Below are positions 29,001-37,642 of a DNA stretch of 64,000 nt, piece by piece. Both the position numbers and the translations under genes were made by a program. The stretch covers positions 1 to 64,000 of the forward strand of contig NZ_FMBK01000016.1 of assembly GCF_900095025.1 (NCBI RefSeq), written 5' to 3'. The stretch is from Acinetobacter albensis. GTDB taxonomy: Bacteria; Pseudomonadota; Gammaproteobacteria; Pseudomonadales; Moraxellaceae. How positions within the stretch are numbered: position 1 is the stretch's first letter; the number at the start of each line of letters is the position of its first letter. Below the pieces are notes generated by a model, which worked only from the letters and a program-made list of their open reading frames with translations, searched no databases and was not told the origin of the DNA.

Positions 29001-29199
29001 AGGGTGTGGCGACCGTAGCTGACATACTTTCAGGGCTAGCCCCGGGCAAGCTGGCCCGAACCACAATAGTAGGAATATCCGCTTGAGGTAAGGCCGCGAC
29101 CGGTAAGCGAAAATACGCCAATATACCCAGCAGTATAATCGCAATGGATAGTAAGATAATGCCCACTGGACGGTGAATAAGAGTGGAGTGTAAGCTCAA
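26095..29199 (-). CDS. RND efflux permease, MdtC-like
   Basis: 1034 aa, full-length HAE-1 RND protein with twelve membrane spans, the N-terminal RPVGIILLSIAIILLGILAYF helix, and the proton-relay aspartates in GLVVDDAIVVLENI. It overlaps the upstream MdtB-like gene by 4 nt. Two different permeases, adaptor and outer-membrane factor make an MdtABC/MuxABC-type complex in which the permeases form a heterotrimer. The operon context suggests a siderophore-related cargo. Confidence 0.92.
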   Translation of the reverse strand: MSLHSTLIHRPVGIILLSIAIILLGILAYFRLPVAALPQADIPTIVVRASLPGASPESMSATVATPLERAMMGVSGVKGINSSSNQSATQVILHFDLDIDINEAAREVQAAINTAMPQLPSGMPSPPEYFKINPSQSPIFYLAFSSKYLSAGKLYEIASNQLQPNLAQINGVGDVSIDGASMPAVRIILNPNALISQGVSLEQVREVVVKSNTVQALGIVETQQLRWQVALSTNLKNAADFANLVIHQHGQTVVRLKDVAEVQDAVENRYVSGFHNGDPAVIIKISRQPNANTVAVIEKIKQKLPQLRSQIPTDAQLNIVMDGSEIIRSGLNEARDTLVFSMLLVIMVVALMLGRLQSALVPSIAMLVTLIGACSLIYLAGFSLNNLSIMAIIVAIGLVVDDAIVVLENIERHIEQDESPVQAALKGIQEVGLTLIAMNLALVVIFISVLFMGGVIERLFREFSLTLVFIVLLSVFISLVLTPSLSARCLKPIESARNNTLYRISQGCMQKLSHGYFHSLKWMLRHSYVVIILWSGAIAASAYLYQALPKRVLPEQDTGRVVAFIRGDDGFSFQIMQPKIAAFSQSLLRDPAVKDVIGTSGGAGGISNSFLMVNLKPKAEREGKTSHEIVERIKQNAPWQAGAVFSAWVEQELELDDPFSSGSGQDHMLLLQSDNVALLREWAPKVAQAMQKLPQLEEVETAGDEGAQHVMLDIDREAAQRLGVDIESISSVLNNSFSQRQISTIYDQSNQFHVVMEVDQHFTQQPESLTNVKVPNQHGEYVPLSNFATWSYGISNDRIYRRNQYAAMGIGYVIKQSYSAEQADAAIRAVLPNIMLPNEIFITADKDVEADSLQAGLSTPLLILAVISLIYILLGVTYESVIHPLTILSTIPAVALGGLLTLWLFDFQFTLIALLGMFLLIGIVVKNAILLIDFTLQERRAGKSARDAVLSAAALRFRPILMTNTAALLGAIPLAFSWGEGAEFRQPLGVVIVGGLALGQLLTLYTTPIMYLLLEKIAQRVQYLNIKNALNLGK

Positions 29200-32100
29200 G
29201 GCGCATCTCCAGTTTCATTCATGACTGATCCAACTGGCTGGACTTTTTGATGCGATCTTTGCAAGCGATCAAAGAATAGGTAAACCACAGGTGTGGTAAA
29301 TAAGGTCAGCAGCTGGCTCAAAATCAATCCGCCCACCATCACAATACCTAAAGGTTGACGCAGTTCAGCGCCAGAACCTGAAGCCAGCATAAGTGGAATG
29401 GCACCTACGAGTGCCGCAAGCGTAGTCATGAGAATTGGCCTAAATCGAATTAAGGCAGCTTGATAAATTGCTTGTTGTGCTGAAAGACCTTCATTACGCT
29501 GTGCATCTAAAGCAAAATCCACCATCATAATTCCATTTTTCTTCACCAAACCAATCAATAAAATGATGCCAATTAAAGCAATCATATCCAACGGACGGTT
29601 GACTATAAAAAGCGCCAGCAATGCACCAATAGCCGCCGAAGGTAAAGTCGAAAGAATGGTAATCGGGTGAATAAAGCTTTCATACAATATGCCTAACACC
29701 AGATACATGGTTACGATGGCAGCCAGTATCAGCCAAAAAGTATGCTGTAATGAGTTTTCAAAGGCCGCCGCTGTACCTTGCAGCTCTAGGCTGACTCCTG
29801 CTGGTAAATTCAGAGTGTTTTCAACACGGCGTATGGCCTGAATTCCTTCACCTAAAGAAATTCCCTGTGCTAAGTTGAAAGATATGTTATATGCTGGGAA
29901 CTGCGCCTGCTGTTGCAAAATAACGGGAGTACGCTTTTGTACAATCTCAGCCACCGAACTGAGCAAAACGGATTCACCGCTGGCATTTTGGATATAGGTT
30001 TGATTCAGCGCATCCATCCCTTGCGTCAAACCGGGGGCAAGTTCCAACACAATACGGTACTGATTCGCCTGCGTATATAAAGTGGCAATTTGGCGTTGTG
30101 CAAACAAATTCTGTAAAGCTTGACTGATATCCTCAATAGTTAGGCCTAAGCGGGCAGCTGCATCGCGGTTAACATCAATAAATGCTTGTAGCCCTTGACC
30201 ACCATCGTCAATGGCTACGTCCGAGAACTCTGACTGTTGGCGTAAGGCTTCTACAAAGATAGAACTAAACTGCTGCAAATCTTCAGCTTTAACCGCGGTT
30301 AGACTGAGCTGGTATTGGGTACGACTGATTTTGTCCTCAATACTCAGCTCCTGCACGGACTGCATCCAGCCTTTAATTCCCTGTACATGGTTGAACTGAT
30401 GTTTTAAACGTACCATCACTTGATCCGCACTGTCGCGATCGTGATGTGCTTTTAAGTTAATAAGAATGCGTCCATTACTGAGTTTAGGATTCTGCGCATC
30501 AATACCGATAAATGAAGATAAGCTCTCAACGGCAGGATCTTTTAAAATCTGGCTGGCTAGCGCCTGCTGCCGTTCACTCATTACTCCAAAAGAAATATCA
30601 TCTGGTGCTTCAGTTATCACTTGTATGACGCCACTGTCCTGTATTGGGAAAAAACCTTTAGGAATCACCCAGTACAATATGCCAGCCAAAACTACTGTGC
30701 CAAGCATCACTGCTAATGTTAGTACCTGATGCCGAAATACCCACTGTAACGCCTTGCCATAATGTTGAATAATCCGGTCCAAACTCCAGCGGCTGCGGCG
30801 CGGCGCATGCTTTGCATCTTTAAGCAAATAAGCACACATCATGGGAGTCAGGGTTAAAGAGATAACCAGTGATAAACCAATTGCCGCAGCCAAAGTTACA
30901 GCAAATTCATGGAATAGTCTGCCTACAACATCGCCCATGAATAGCAACGGAATCAACACAGCAATGAGCGAGATGGTTAAAGAAATTAAGGTAAATCCAA
31001 TTTCTTTTGATCCGTTGAGCGCGGCCTGCATTAGACTTTCACCAGATTCGCGATGACGAGCAATATTCTCCAGCATCACAATCGCATCATCCACTACAAA
31101 TCCTGTGGCAATGGTTAAAGCCATCAACGTCAAGTTGTTTACCGAGAAGCCAAGAAAATGCATCAAAACAAAGGTGCCAATAATGGACAATGGCACCGCG
31201 ATGCTCGGAATAATAGTGGCAGATAAGTTTCTTAAAAACAGAAATGTCACCATCACCACAAGGCAAACAGCAAAGACCAGCTCTTTTTGCACATCCTGAA
31301 TAGCACTGCGTATACTTTCCGTGCGGTCTGTCAGTACTCTAATTTGTACATTTTCAGGCAGATTACGCTGTAATTCTGGCAAAACCTGCTTAATTTGATC
31401 AGCTACATCTATAACATTGGCATTCGGTTGACGCTGTATATTAACCAAAATGGCCGACTGACTGTCTGCCCATGCTGCCATGTAGCGGTCTTCACTACTC
31501 TCGATCACCTGTGCTACATCTTTCAGACGGATTGGTGCACTGCTATTCCAGCGTAAAATTAGATTTTCATAATCCGCAATAGAGCGAATTTGTTCGTTTG
31601 CATCCAACATGGTGGTGCGGTAAGGCCCATCAAAACTACCTTTGGGCTGATTGGAATTCGTTGCATTGATTGCGACACGGATATCCTCAGCACTCATTTT
31701 ATAAGATGCAAGCGCAGCAGGATTTATTTGCACCCGTATAGCTGGACGTTGTCCGCCAGCAAGGCTGACCATACCTACTCCAGAAAGCTGTGAAAGCTTC
31801 TGTGCCACTCGCGTATCCACCATGTCATAGACGGTGGGGAGTGCTAAAGTCTTGGAGCTAATGGCCAATGTAATAACAGGAACATCTGCTGGATTGACTT
31901 TGCGATAAATCGGCGACGTCGGTAAATCGTTGGGTAGTTTGCTGCTGGCTGTGCTCAGCGCAGATTGCACTTCCTGCTCGACCACACCCAATTCTGCGCT
32001 CAGATCAAATTGTAAAGTGATCACTGATGCACCAACCGAGCTGGTCGAAGACATTTGCTTCAGACCAGAAATTTTACCCATCTCACGTTCTAACGGCATC

Positions 32101-32291
32101 GTCATTGTGCGCTGTACGGTATCTGGATTGGCCCCCGGCTGAAAAGTATAGATTTGAATAATCGGATAATCCACTTGCGGCAAGGCGGAAACTGGTAGAA
32201 GGCGCCAGACCAACAAACCACTGAATAACAGTGCTAGCATGAGCAACACTGTTGCAACTGGGCGTAGAATGAAGAAACGTGAAATATTCAT
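29196..32291 (-). CDS. RND efflux permease, MdtB-like
   Basis: 1031 aa HAE-1 RND permease starting MNISRFFILRPVATVLLML. GFVVDDAIVMLENIARH carries the proton-relay Asp pair, and the large periplasmic loops are complete. It starts 3 nt after the adaptor stop and ends overlapping the MdtC-like gene, so the pair should be made in equal amounts. MdtB/MuxB type rather than AcrB type, judged from pairing and from the QMSSTSSVGASVITLQFDL region. Confidence 0.92.
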   Translation of the reverse strand: MNISRFFILRPVATVLLMLALLFSGLLVWRLLPVSALPQVDYPIIQIYTFQPGANPDTVQRTMTMPLEREMGKISGLKQMSSTSSVGASVITLQFDLSAELGVVEQEVQSALSTASSKLPNDLPTSPIYRKVNPADVPVITLAISSKTLALPTVYDMVDTRVAQKLSQLSGVGMVSLAGGQRPAIRVQINPAALASYKMSAEDIRVAINATNSNQPKGSFDGPYRTTMLDANEQIRSIADYENLILRWNSSAPIRLKDVAQVIESSEDRYMAAWADSQSAILVNIQRQPNANVIDVADQIKQVLPELQRNLPENVQIRVLTDRTESIRSAIQDVQKELVFAVCLVVMVTFLFLRNLSATIIPSIAVPLSIIGTFVLMHFLGFSVNNLTLMALTIATGFVVDDAIVMLENIARHRESGESLMQAALNGSKEIGFTLISLTISLIAVLIPLLFMGDVVGRLFHEFAVTLAAAIGLSLVISLTLTPMMCAYLLKDAKHAPRRSRWSLDRIIQHYGKALQWVFRHQVLTLAVMLGTVVLAGILYWVIPKGFFPIQDSGVIQVITEAPDDISFGVMSERQQALASQILKDPAVESLSSFIGIDAQNPKLSNGRILINLKAHHDRDSADQVMVRLKHQFNHVQGIKGWMQSVQELSIEDKISRTQYQLSLTAVKAEDLQQFSSIFVEALRQQSEFSDVAIDDGGQGLQAFIDVNRDAAARLGLTIEDISQALQNLFAQRQIATLYTQANQYRIVLELAPGLTQGMDALNQTYIQNASGESVLLSSVAEIVQKRTPVILQQQAQFPAYNISFNLAQGISLGEGIQAIRRVENTLNLPAGVSLELQGTAAAFENSLQHTFWLILAAIVTMYLVLGILYESFIHPITILSTLPSAAIGALLALFIVNRPLDMIALIGIILLIGLVKKNGIMMVDFALDAQRNEGLSAQQAIYQAALIRFRPILMTTLAALVGAIPLMLASGSGAELRQPLGIVMVGGLILSQLLTLFTTPVVYLFFDRLQRSHQKVQPVGSVMNETGDAP

Positions 32292-32294
32292 GCT

Positions 32295-33500
32295 TTATCC
32301 AGTGGCCGATCGTGTTGAAGTCGCTTTTATATTTTCCTTCACAATTTGTACTTCATGCCCCTCAGAGAGTCGGTCAATACCCTCTAAAACCACGCGCTCA
32401 GTTCCGTTTAACCCAGTTAAAATTTCGGTTTGTCCTTGTGAAGTCACACCTAACTTCACTATGCGTATTTCAGCTTTATTTTGAGTATTAATCACATAGA
32501 CATAGGTGCCTTTTGCGCCATGCTGAATAGCATCACTGGGGATACTGACCGCATCTTGAATGGTGTGAGCATTCAGACGGATATTGACAAACTGGTTTGG
32601 AAACAGCGCATCATCGCGGTTATCGAATACTGCTTTTAATTTTAAGGTGCCAGTATTAAGGTCTATCTGGTTATCCAAAGCCTGCACCTGTCCTGAAGCC
32701 AATTGTTTTTGATCAGCTTTGTCCCATGCGCTGACTTGTGCTTTCTGTCCTTGACTGGATGCTCCACGTAAGATGTCTAAATAGTTTTCTGCGACCGCGA
32801 ATTGCACATAAATTGGATGAACCTGCGTTACTGTGACTAAGCCTGCTTCTTCATTGGCTTGAATTAAATTACCAGCATCCTTCTGCTTAAATCCTACTCG
32901 CCCTGCAATAGGGGAATAAATTTTGGTATAAGACAGGTTCAGTTTCGCAGCATCCACTTGCGCCTGATTGGCTTGAATTTGCCCTTTTAACTGATTCACC
33001 AAAGCTTGTTGCTGCTCCACCTGTTGTTTCGCAATTGAGTCTTGCTTAAACAGCAATTGATAGCGCGCCAGCTCAGTCTCGGCATTGCGTAGTTGTGCCA
33101 TATTCTGTTGCTGCGTGCCTTGTGCCTGAGCCAATGCCACCTTAAAAGGTGCTGGATCTATTTGTGCCAGTAACTGACCTTTGGCAACTAAATAACCTTC
33201 TTGAAAATAAATACCTTGCAGCGCGCCTGAAACCTGACTTTGAACATTCACCATATGTGCGGGAATAACAGTTCCAATTGCTTTCAATTCAACACTTAAA
33301 TCACGGCGCTCGACTGCAACTACTCGTACGGGTACGGGCTTGCTCCATTGGCTGAATTCTTCTGTAGGCTGAGAAGACGCCGTAGCCCAATATCCATAGC
33401 CTGCGCATAACGCCAGAATAAGAATAAATCCGATTAAATATATAAATTTAGGGACAAGAGGCTTTTTTTTGTGGTTTAAATTTTCAGTTAGATCACTCAT
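32295..33500 (-). CDS. Membrane fusion protein of RND pump, MdtA-like
   Basis: 401 aa from the ATG at 33500, which has GGTAAG 8 nt upstream; the TTG at 33509 is only the longest reading. One N-terminal membrane anchor (FIYLIGFILILALCAGYGYW), a lipoyl/barrel-sandwich half (VQSQVSGALQGIYFQEGYLVAKGQLLAQIDP, in part), an alpha-helical hairpin rich in Gln, and a beta-barrel domain. Periplasmic adaptor that joins the permeases and the outer-membrane factor. It follows the DUF3325 gene by 9 nt. Confidence 0.9.
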   Translation of the reverse strand: MSDLTENLNHKKKPLVPKFIYLIGFILILALCAGYGYWATASSQPTEEFSQWSKPVPVRVVAVERRDLSVELKAIGTVIPAHMVNVQSQVSGALQGIYFQEGYLVAKGQLLAQIDPAPFKVALAQAQGTQQQNMAQLRNAETELARYQLLFKQDSIAKQQVEQQQALVNQLKGQIQANQAQVDAAKLNLSYTKIYSPIAGRVGFKQKDAGNLIQANEEAGLVTVTQVHPIYVQFAVAENYLDILRGASSQGQKAQVSAWDKADQKQLASGQVQALDNQIDLNTGTLKLKAVFDNRDDALFPNQFVNIRLNAHTIQDAVSIPSDAIQHGAKGTYVYVINTQNKAEIRIVKLGVTSQGQTEILTGLNGTERVVLEGIDRLSEGHEVQIVKENIKATSTRSATG

Positions 33501-33509
33501 GAACAACAC

Positions 33510-33863
33510 TTACCCATATATTCGAAAAAATTGCAGCCCAAGTACCAAACACAGCAAAACTATACAAAAATTTAAATTCAACTTGGGCCGATATGACTGA
33601 ATAAAAATGATGCAGCCTGCGGCCGCAGTAGCAATGCCAAAGCATGCCGTAATCCCCACTGCGCCTCCCCATGCTAAAATGCTAGTACACAGCGCAAGTA
33701 TCAAACAGCACCAGCCTAAGCCATAGCTGAGTTTGGCTAGCTTGAAAGAAAGTGCATGATTGAGGATTAATTTGGCATTACGTTCCATGGAAAAGTTCAA
33801 TGCAAACATACCTAAATAACTGAGTAAGCAGGCAGTTGAGATATTGACTGTATCAAGGCTCAT
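33510..33863 (-). CDS. DUF3325 small membrane protein
   Basis: 117 aa with three or four hydrophobic segments; the N-terminal LSYLGMFALNFSMERNAKLIL is typical of DUF3325. Such genes accompany PepSY membrane proteins in iron-siderophore loci of gammaproteobacteria. It overlaps the PepSY gene by 4 nt and is followed by the adaptor gene after 9 nt. The biochemical role is unknown; it is presumably a helper subunit of the PepSY protein. Confidence 0.85.
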   Translation of the reverse strand: MSLDTVNISTACLLSYLGMFALNFSMERNAKLILNHALSFKLAKLSYGLGWCCLILALCTSILAWGGAVGITACFGIATAAAGCIIFIQSYRPKLNLNFCIVLLCLVLGLQFFRIYG

Positions 33864-35545
33864 GACAACTCCTTACTGGTCTGAATTACATCCGACTGAA
33901 CCTGTTTTGGCATGCGCTTCGCTTTAGGTACTGGTTTTTTTAAAATTACGTTACGCTTCAACCAAACTTTGTAGGTAGCCCATGCCAAAAGACTACCCAA
34001 AAACAGAAATCCAAGGTCAATGCTGGCCAATTCATAATCCTGATGCATGAGTGAAGCGGCTAAATGTCGTTCTGTCGTCAGCGCATTTAGGAGTGGCAGC
34101 AATAGATAAGCCAGAGAAGCAACGCTTAGAATTTCCAGCCAAGCGCGTGCAATTGGCCTGCACAACGCATAAAAGAAACTCAATGCTAAAGTGATATACA
34201 AACTGTGGATTTCCCAAGCAGCCCGATCAGCTAGATTTATGGGAATTAGGCGGTTAGCCCAAAAATAGACTGCAATTGCTAAAGGCAACCCCGCAATCAT
34301 GGCAATGTTCAAGCGCTCTACCATTACATGACCAAAACTCATCCGCTCGGCTTTTAGCTGTTTTGTTCTGCGTTTTACCGTCCACAGTACTAAACCGGTC
34401 GCAACCATCGCTGTACCCAATAATCCAGTAATGACATAAAGCATCCGAATCAGCGGTGAAGCAAAAGAGCCTTCATGCAGCCCCAACACAGCCAAGGCAA
34501 ATTGCATTGGTGCTTTGTCTTCATTGGAGGGATTTTCAATAATTTTTTTCCCGTTGGATAAATCAAAACTCAGAGATGCGCGCTGTCTGGCAATACTGTC
34601 ATGACTAATTTGATAGAACTCTGCTTTAGGAGGTGCATCACCTTTGGCAGGATAGAAATTCACGCTGCCAATGCGATGTACTCCCCATTCTTGTTGCACT
34701 TGCTGCAATATAGGTTGGACTGGAACAAAATGCTGTGCGCTCTGCCCCATCGGCTTCGCAACATTTGATGCATTGGTATCAAAGCGCGAACTGGGATACA
34801 GTTCTGCATAGTAGCGCTCTGAATTTTTCTCGCCAAAACCGTAAACCATTGGCACGCCAAACGGCATATAGGCATTGGCAAAAAAAATTAGGCCGCTATA
34901 AGTGATCATCAAATAGAATGGCAAAGCGATCACGCTGATGACATTGTGTGCATCCAGCCATGAACGCTGGCCTTTGGCGGGACGGAAAGTGAAAAAGTCC
35001 TTGAAAATCTTTTTATGGGTGATGATGCCCGAAATAATCGCCACGAACATGAACATGGTGCAGATCCCGACAATGCGGATGGCCCAGTCATAAGGAAGAT
35101 AATGCAAAGCATAATGCATGCGGTACAGCGCATCGCCGCCACCAGTTTCCCGCGGCTTGAGCTGCTGCGCCGGCGGCTGCCCACTATTAATATCTAAAAC
35201 TTGAGTACGGTATTCGCCGTAGCGTTGGCCTTCTTGCGCGGGCAGCGACCAGTTCACGGAGAATTCATCTCGGTCGCGAGCACTTGACATTAAATTGATG
35301 CCCCAACGTTCAGCCTGCTGTGCTTCCGGCAGTTGCTTCAAATAAGCATAGGCTTTACCCAATTGATCTGCTTCCGCTGGAACGGCTGCAGTCTGCATAG
35401 CCCTTTCCGGCTGCATCCAACGGGTCAGTTCAATCTGCACATAACCTGCTGTTCCAGTTAAAAACACAAAGAACAGTACCCAGCCGACCACCAAGCCAGT
35501 CCATGTATGCAACCAAGCCATGCATTGGCGGAAGCCTTCCTTCAT
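33860..35545 (-). CDS. PepSY-domain membrane protein, putative siderophore-iron reductase
   Basis: 561 aa from the ATG at 35545. That ATG forms an ATGA overlap with the DUF3649 stop and has GGGGAAC before it; the longer reading to 35614 is rejected. It begins MKEGFRQCMAWLHTWTGLVVGW and has several membrane spans, conserved His residues in or near them (MHYALHYLPYDWAIR, GLHEGSFASPLIR) and large periplasmic PepSY parts. Relatives such as FpvG of Pseudomonas reduce iron in ferripyoverdine in the periplasm. That function fits the Fur-like box and the receptors next door. Confidence 0.88.
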   Translation of the reverse strand: MKEGFRQCMAWLHTWTGLVVGWVLFFVFLTGTAGYVQIELTRWMQPERAMQTAAVPAEADQLGKAYAYLKQLPEAQQAERWGINLMSSARDRDEFSVNWSLPAQEGQRYGEYRTQVLDINSGQPPAQQLKPRETGGGDALYRMHYALHYLPYDWAIRIVGICTMFMFVAIISGIITHKKIFKDFFTFRPAKGQRSWLDAHNVISVIALPFYLMITYSGLIFFANAYMPFGVPMVYGFGEKNSERYYAELYPSSRFDTNASNVAKPMGQSAQHFVPVQPILQQVQQEWGVHRIGSVNFYPAKGDAPPKAEFYQISHDSIARQRASLSFDLSNGKKIIENPSNEDKAPMQFALAVLGLHEGSFASPLIRMLYVITGLLGTAMVATGLVLWTVKRRTKQLKAERMSFGHVMVERLNIAMIAGLPLAIAVYFWANRLIPINLADRAAWEIHSLYITLALSFFYALCRPIARAWLEILSVASLAYLLLPLLNALTTERHLAASLMHQDYELASIDLGFLFLGSLLAWATYKVWLKRNVILKKPVPKAKRMPKQVQSDVIQTSKELS

Positions 35546-35853
35546 AGTGTTCCCCACGGCTTGAGCAATACCGCCAACAAACCTAGGCCCGCAATGCAGC
35601 CTAAAGTCAGGCAAAACGCATGCAATGCATTTTTAATACTGAATATAGCCAAGATAAAAATCAGCCACACTATAAAACTCATCTGCAATCCAGCATATAC
35701 AGCAAGAGCCAACTGTTCTGGAAACATAAGTCCAACCACTGGCACGGTTAAGTTGGCAATACAAAAACCGCCCAAGGAGGCAAGCAAAATACGCAGCAGT
35801 ACCATAAAGCGGTAGCGCTGCTGATCATTAAGTTTAGAAATCACGGGCTTCAT
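35542..35853 (-). CDS. DUF3649 small membrane protein
   Basis: 103 aa with three hydrophobic segments (LLRILLASLGGFCIANLTV, a middle helix, and a C-terminal ALHAFCLTLGCIAGLGLLAVL). DUF3649 proteins occur beside PepSY iron-uptake reductases. It is the first gene of the seven-gene operon extending to 24688. The Fur-like box at 35981 lies about 130 bp upstream. It is coupled by ATGA overlap to the PepSY gene. Confidence 0.85.
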   Translation of the reverse strand: MKPVISKLNDQQRYRFMVLLRILLASLGGFCIANLTVPVVGLMFPEQLALAVYAGLQMSFIVWLIFILAIFSIKNALHAFCLTLGCIAGLGLLAVLLKPWGTL

Positions 35854-35980
35854 CTATTTATTCACTACTGACATGCAGAAACTTCTGTATACCCATTACG
35901 GGTATTTACTACTAAGACGAATGAAAAGAAAAAACAGCTCACAATAAATGTTGCGATTTGTAATTTTTAGTTGTTGTGTT

Positions 35981-36006
35981 TAATAATGATTATTATTAAC
36001 ATTATC
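35981..36006. promoter_or_regulatory. Fur box candidate between divergent iron operons
   Basis: TAATAATGATTATTATTA followed by ACATTATC. It matches the 19-bp Fur consensus GATAATGATAATCATTATC at about 14-15 positions. It lies in the 223-bp gap between the DUF3649-RND operon and the ECF sigma gene, 71 bp before the latter, and could repress both. Confidence 0.75.
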
Positions 36007-36076
36007 AGGTAAACCTTCACCTCCTAATTTTCAGGACAAATTTTAGGATTGTTGTCTCAAGCCAATAGGCAAAAAT

Positions 36077-36592
36077 ATGAATCTGAATGTACAAAAACAG
36101 CTATGGCTCAGCCACGTTTATCAAACGCATCAAACTACATTATTGTCTTGGTTTAAGCATAAACTTCAGCATCACCATCAATCAGAAGATTTAAGTCAGG
36201 AAGTTTTTTATCGCGCTTTAAAAAGTAATTATTGTTTTACGAGCATTAAAGAACCGCAAGCGTGGTTAATGGGTATAGCGAAACATGTGATCATTGACCA
36301 TTGGCGTCGTCAACATATTGAACGTTTATATTTAGAAGCACTGGCCTATTTACCCGAAGAATTTTATCCTTCCGCTGAGCATGAGGTTTGTATTCGCGAA
36401 ACTTTATATCAAGTTCATCTCATGCTAGAAAAACTCCCACAACGTACAGCTCAAGTTTTTTTATTATCGCAATTAGATGGTTTGACTTATTATACGATTG
36501 CTGAAAAATTAGGTATTTCTGAAGCGACGGTTAAACGCGATATGAAACAGGCTTTCCTTGCCTGTATAAATCTTTATAATTCCGAACATTAA
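36077..36592 (+). CDS. FecI-type ECF sigma factor
   Basis: 171 aa. Region 2 (about residues 12-78) includes SEDLSQEVFYRALKS and the DHWRRQHIERLY end. Region 4 (about 108-165) includes LEKLPQRTAQVFLLSQLDGLTYYTIAEKLGISEATVKRDM, given here in pieces: LPQRTAQVFLLSQLDGL and YYTIAEKLGISEATVKRD. Iron-starvation sigma factor that should direct transcription of the two receptors downstream after a signal from FecR. It is followed 21 nt later by fecR. Confidence 0.93.
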   Translation: MNLNVQKQLWLSHVYQTHQTTLLSWFKHKLQHHHQSEDLSQEVFYRALKSNYCFTSIKEPQAWLMGIAKHVIIDHWRRQHIERLYLEALAYLPEEFYPSAEHEVCIRETLYQVHLMLEKLPQRTAQVFLLSQLDGLTYYTIAEKLGISEATVKRDMKQAFLACINLYNSEH

Positions 36593-36613
36593 TTCAATTT
36601 CATCTGGGTATTT

Positions 36614-37585
36614 ATGTCTGCTCCTCAGCCCATTCCTGAGCATGTTATAGATGAAGCTACAGATTGGCTGGTCTTGTTGAATTCAGGGGAAGTCACTGAA
36701 CTGCAACTTCAACAATTCGAGCAATGGAAAGCAGAAAAACAACAAAATGCTTTAGCTATTCAGTACATTGAAAGGCTGACTCAGGGCCTATCTAACCTTC
36801 CTTCAAACTTTCAACCTGAACTTTTAGTGAGTTCCGAAAAAAAATTTCATTCAGCGCTTAAAAGAAATATTTTACTTAGTCTTTCTGGATTATTTCTTCT
36901 TGGGTTTCTAGCCTCTTGTATTTCGTGGGAAAAATGGCAAGCGGATTATCATACTGAAGTAGGTGAAATTAAATCAGTACTTTTAGAAGATGGTTCACAA
37001 CTAATTTTATCCAGTGACAGTTATGTCAAGATTAAATTTTCAACACAAAAACGTCAGGTCAAATTAATTGAAGGTGAAATTTATATTCAAACCGCCAAGG
37101 ATCAACAAAAGCATTATCGTGCTTTTATTGTGGAGACACAGGATGGTCAAGTTGAAGCTTTAGGTACACAGTTTACGGTTCGTCAGGAAAATAGTCACAA
37201 AACAAAAGTAAGTGTTTATCAACATGCTGTCGCGGTACACGCAGAGCAGTTGACAGAAAGCCATGTTATTCACCAAGGTCATCATGTGGTTTTTGATAAC
37301 CAATATATTTCAAAATCGACTGCTTTACAAAATGAGCATCCTTATTGGACTCAACGACTTTTAGTGGTTGAAAAATGGCCATTAGAAAAAGTGTTATCTG
37401 AACTCTATCGTTATAAGAAAGGAACTTATTTTTTGGATGAAAGTCTTAAAGCAATCCCCGTTTCTGGTGTTTTTTCACTACAAAATACACAGCAAAGTTT
37501 AGAAACATTGGCTTATTCACATCAACTTGACTTGAATTTTTATAGTCCTTATGTGCTGAAGATTAAAAAAAAGATAAAAAATTGA
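36614..37585 (+). CDS. FecR-type anti-sigma regulator
   Basis: 323 aa. N-terminal cytoplasmic DUF4880 region (DEATDWLVLLNSGEV, about 14-60), one membrane span at about 91-110 (LLSLSGLFLLGFLASC), then the periplasmic FecR domain with GEIKSVLLEDGSQLIL and VEALGTQFTVRQE and a C-terminal STN-like interaction part. It passes the receptor-loaded signal across the inner membrane to the sigma factor. The two receptors that follow both carry the matching STN signalling domain. Confidence 0.92.
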   Translation: MSAPQPIPEHVIDEATDWLVLLNSGEVTELQLQQFEQWKAEKQQNALAIQYIERLTQGLSNLPSNFQPELLVSSEKKFHSALKRNILLSLSGLFLLGFLASCISWEKWQADYHTEVGEIKSVLLEDGSQLILSSDSYVKIKFSTQKRQVKLIEGEIYIQTAKDQQKHYRAFIVETQDGQVEALGTQFTVRQENSHKTKVSVYQHAVAVHAEQLTESHVIHQGHHVVFDNQYISKSTALQNEHPYWTQRLLVVEKWPLEKVLSELYRYKKGTYFLDESLKAIPVSGVFSLQNTQQSLETLAYSHQLDLNFYSPYVLKIKKKIKN

Positions 37586-37604
37586 CCTTTTTTTCTGCTA
37601 CATC

Positions 37605-37642
37605 CGACTTATAGAGAAATACACTCTTAATCGAGAAACAGC
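37605..37642 (+). promoter_or_regulatory. Receptor leader/promoter shared with 40268-40306
   Basis: CGACTTAT then AGAGAAA, ACTC and CGAGAAA occur in the same order and spacing before both receptors, with only a 1-nt length difference up to the ATG. Candidate ECF sigma-dependent promoter and ribosome binding region. Confidence 0.5.

Noticed and set aside
26095-32291. Many open frames antisense to the two RND permease genes
   Set aside because: They follow the codon pattern of the real genes on the other strand, lack ribosome binding sites and encode no recognisable domains.
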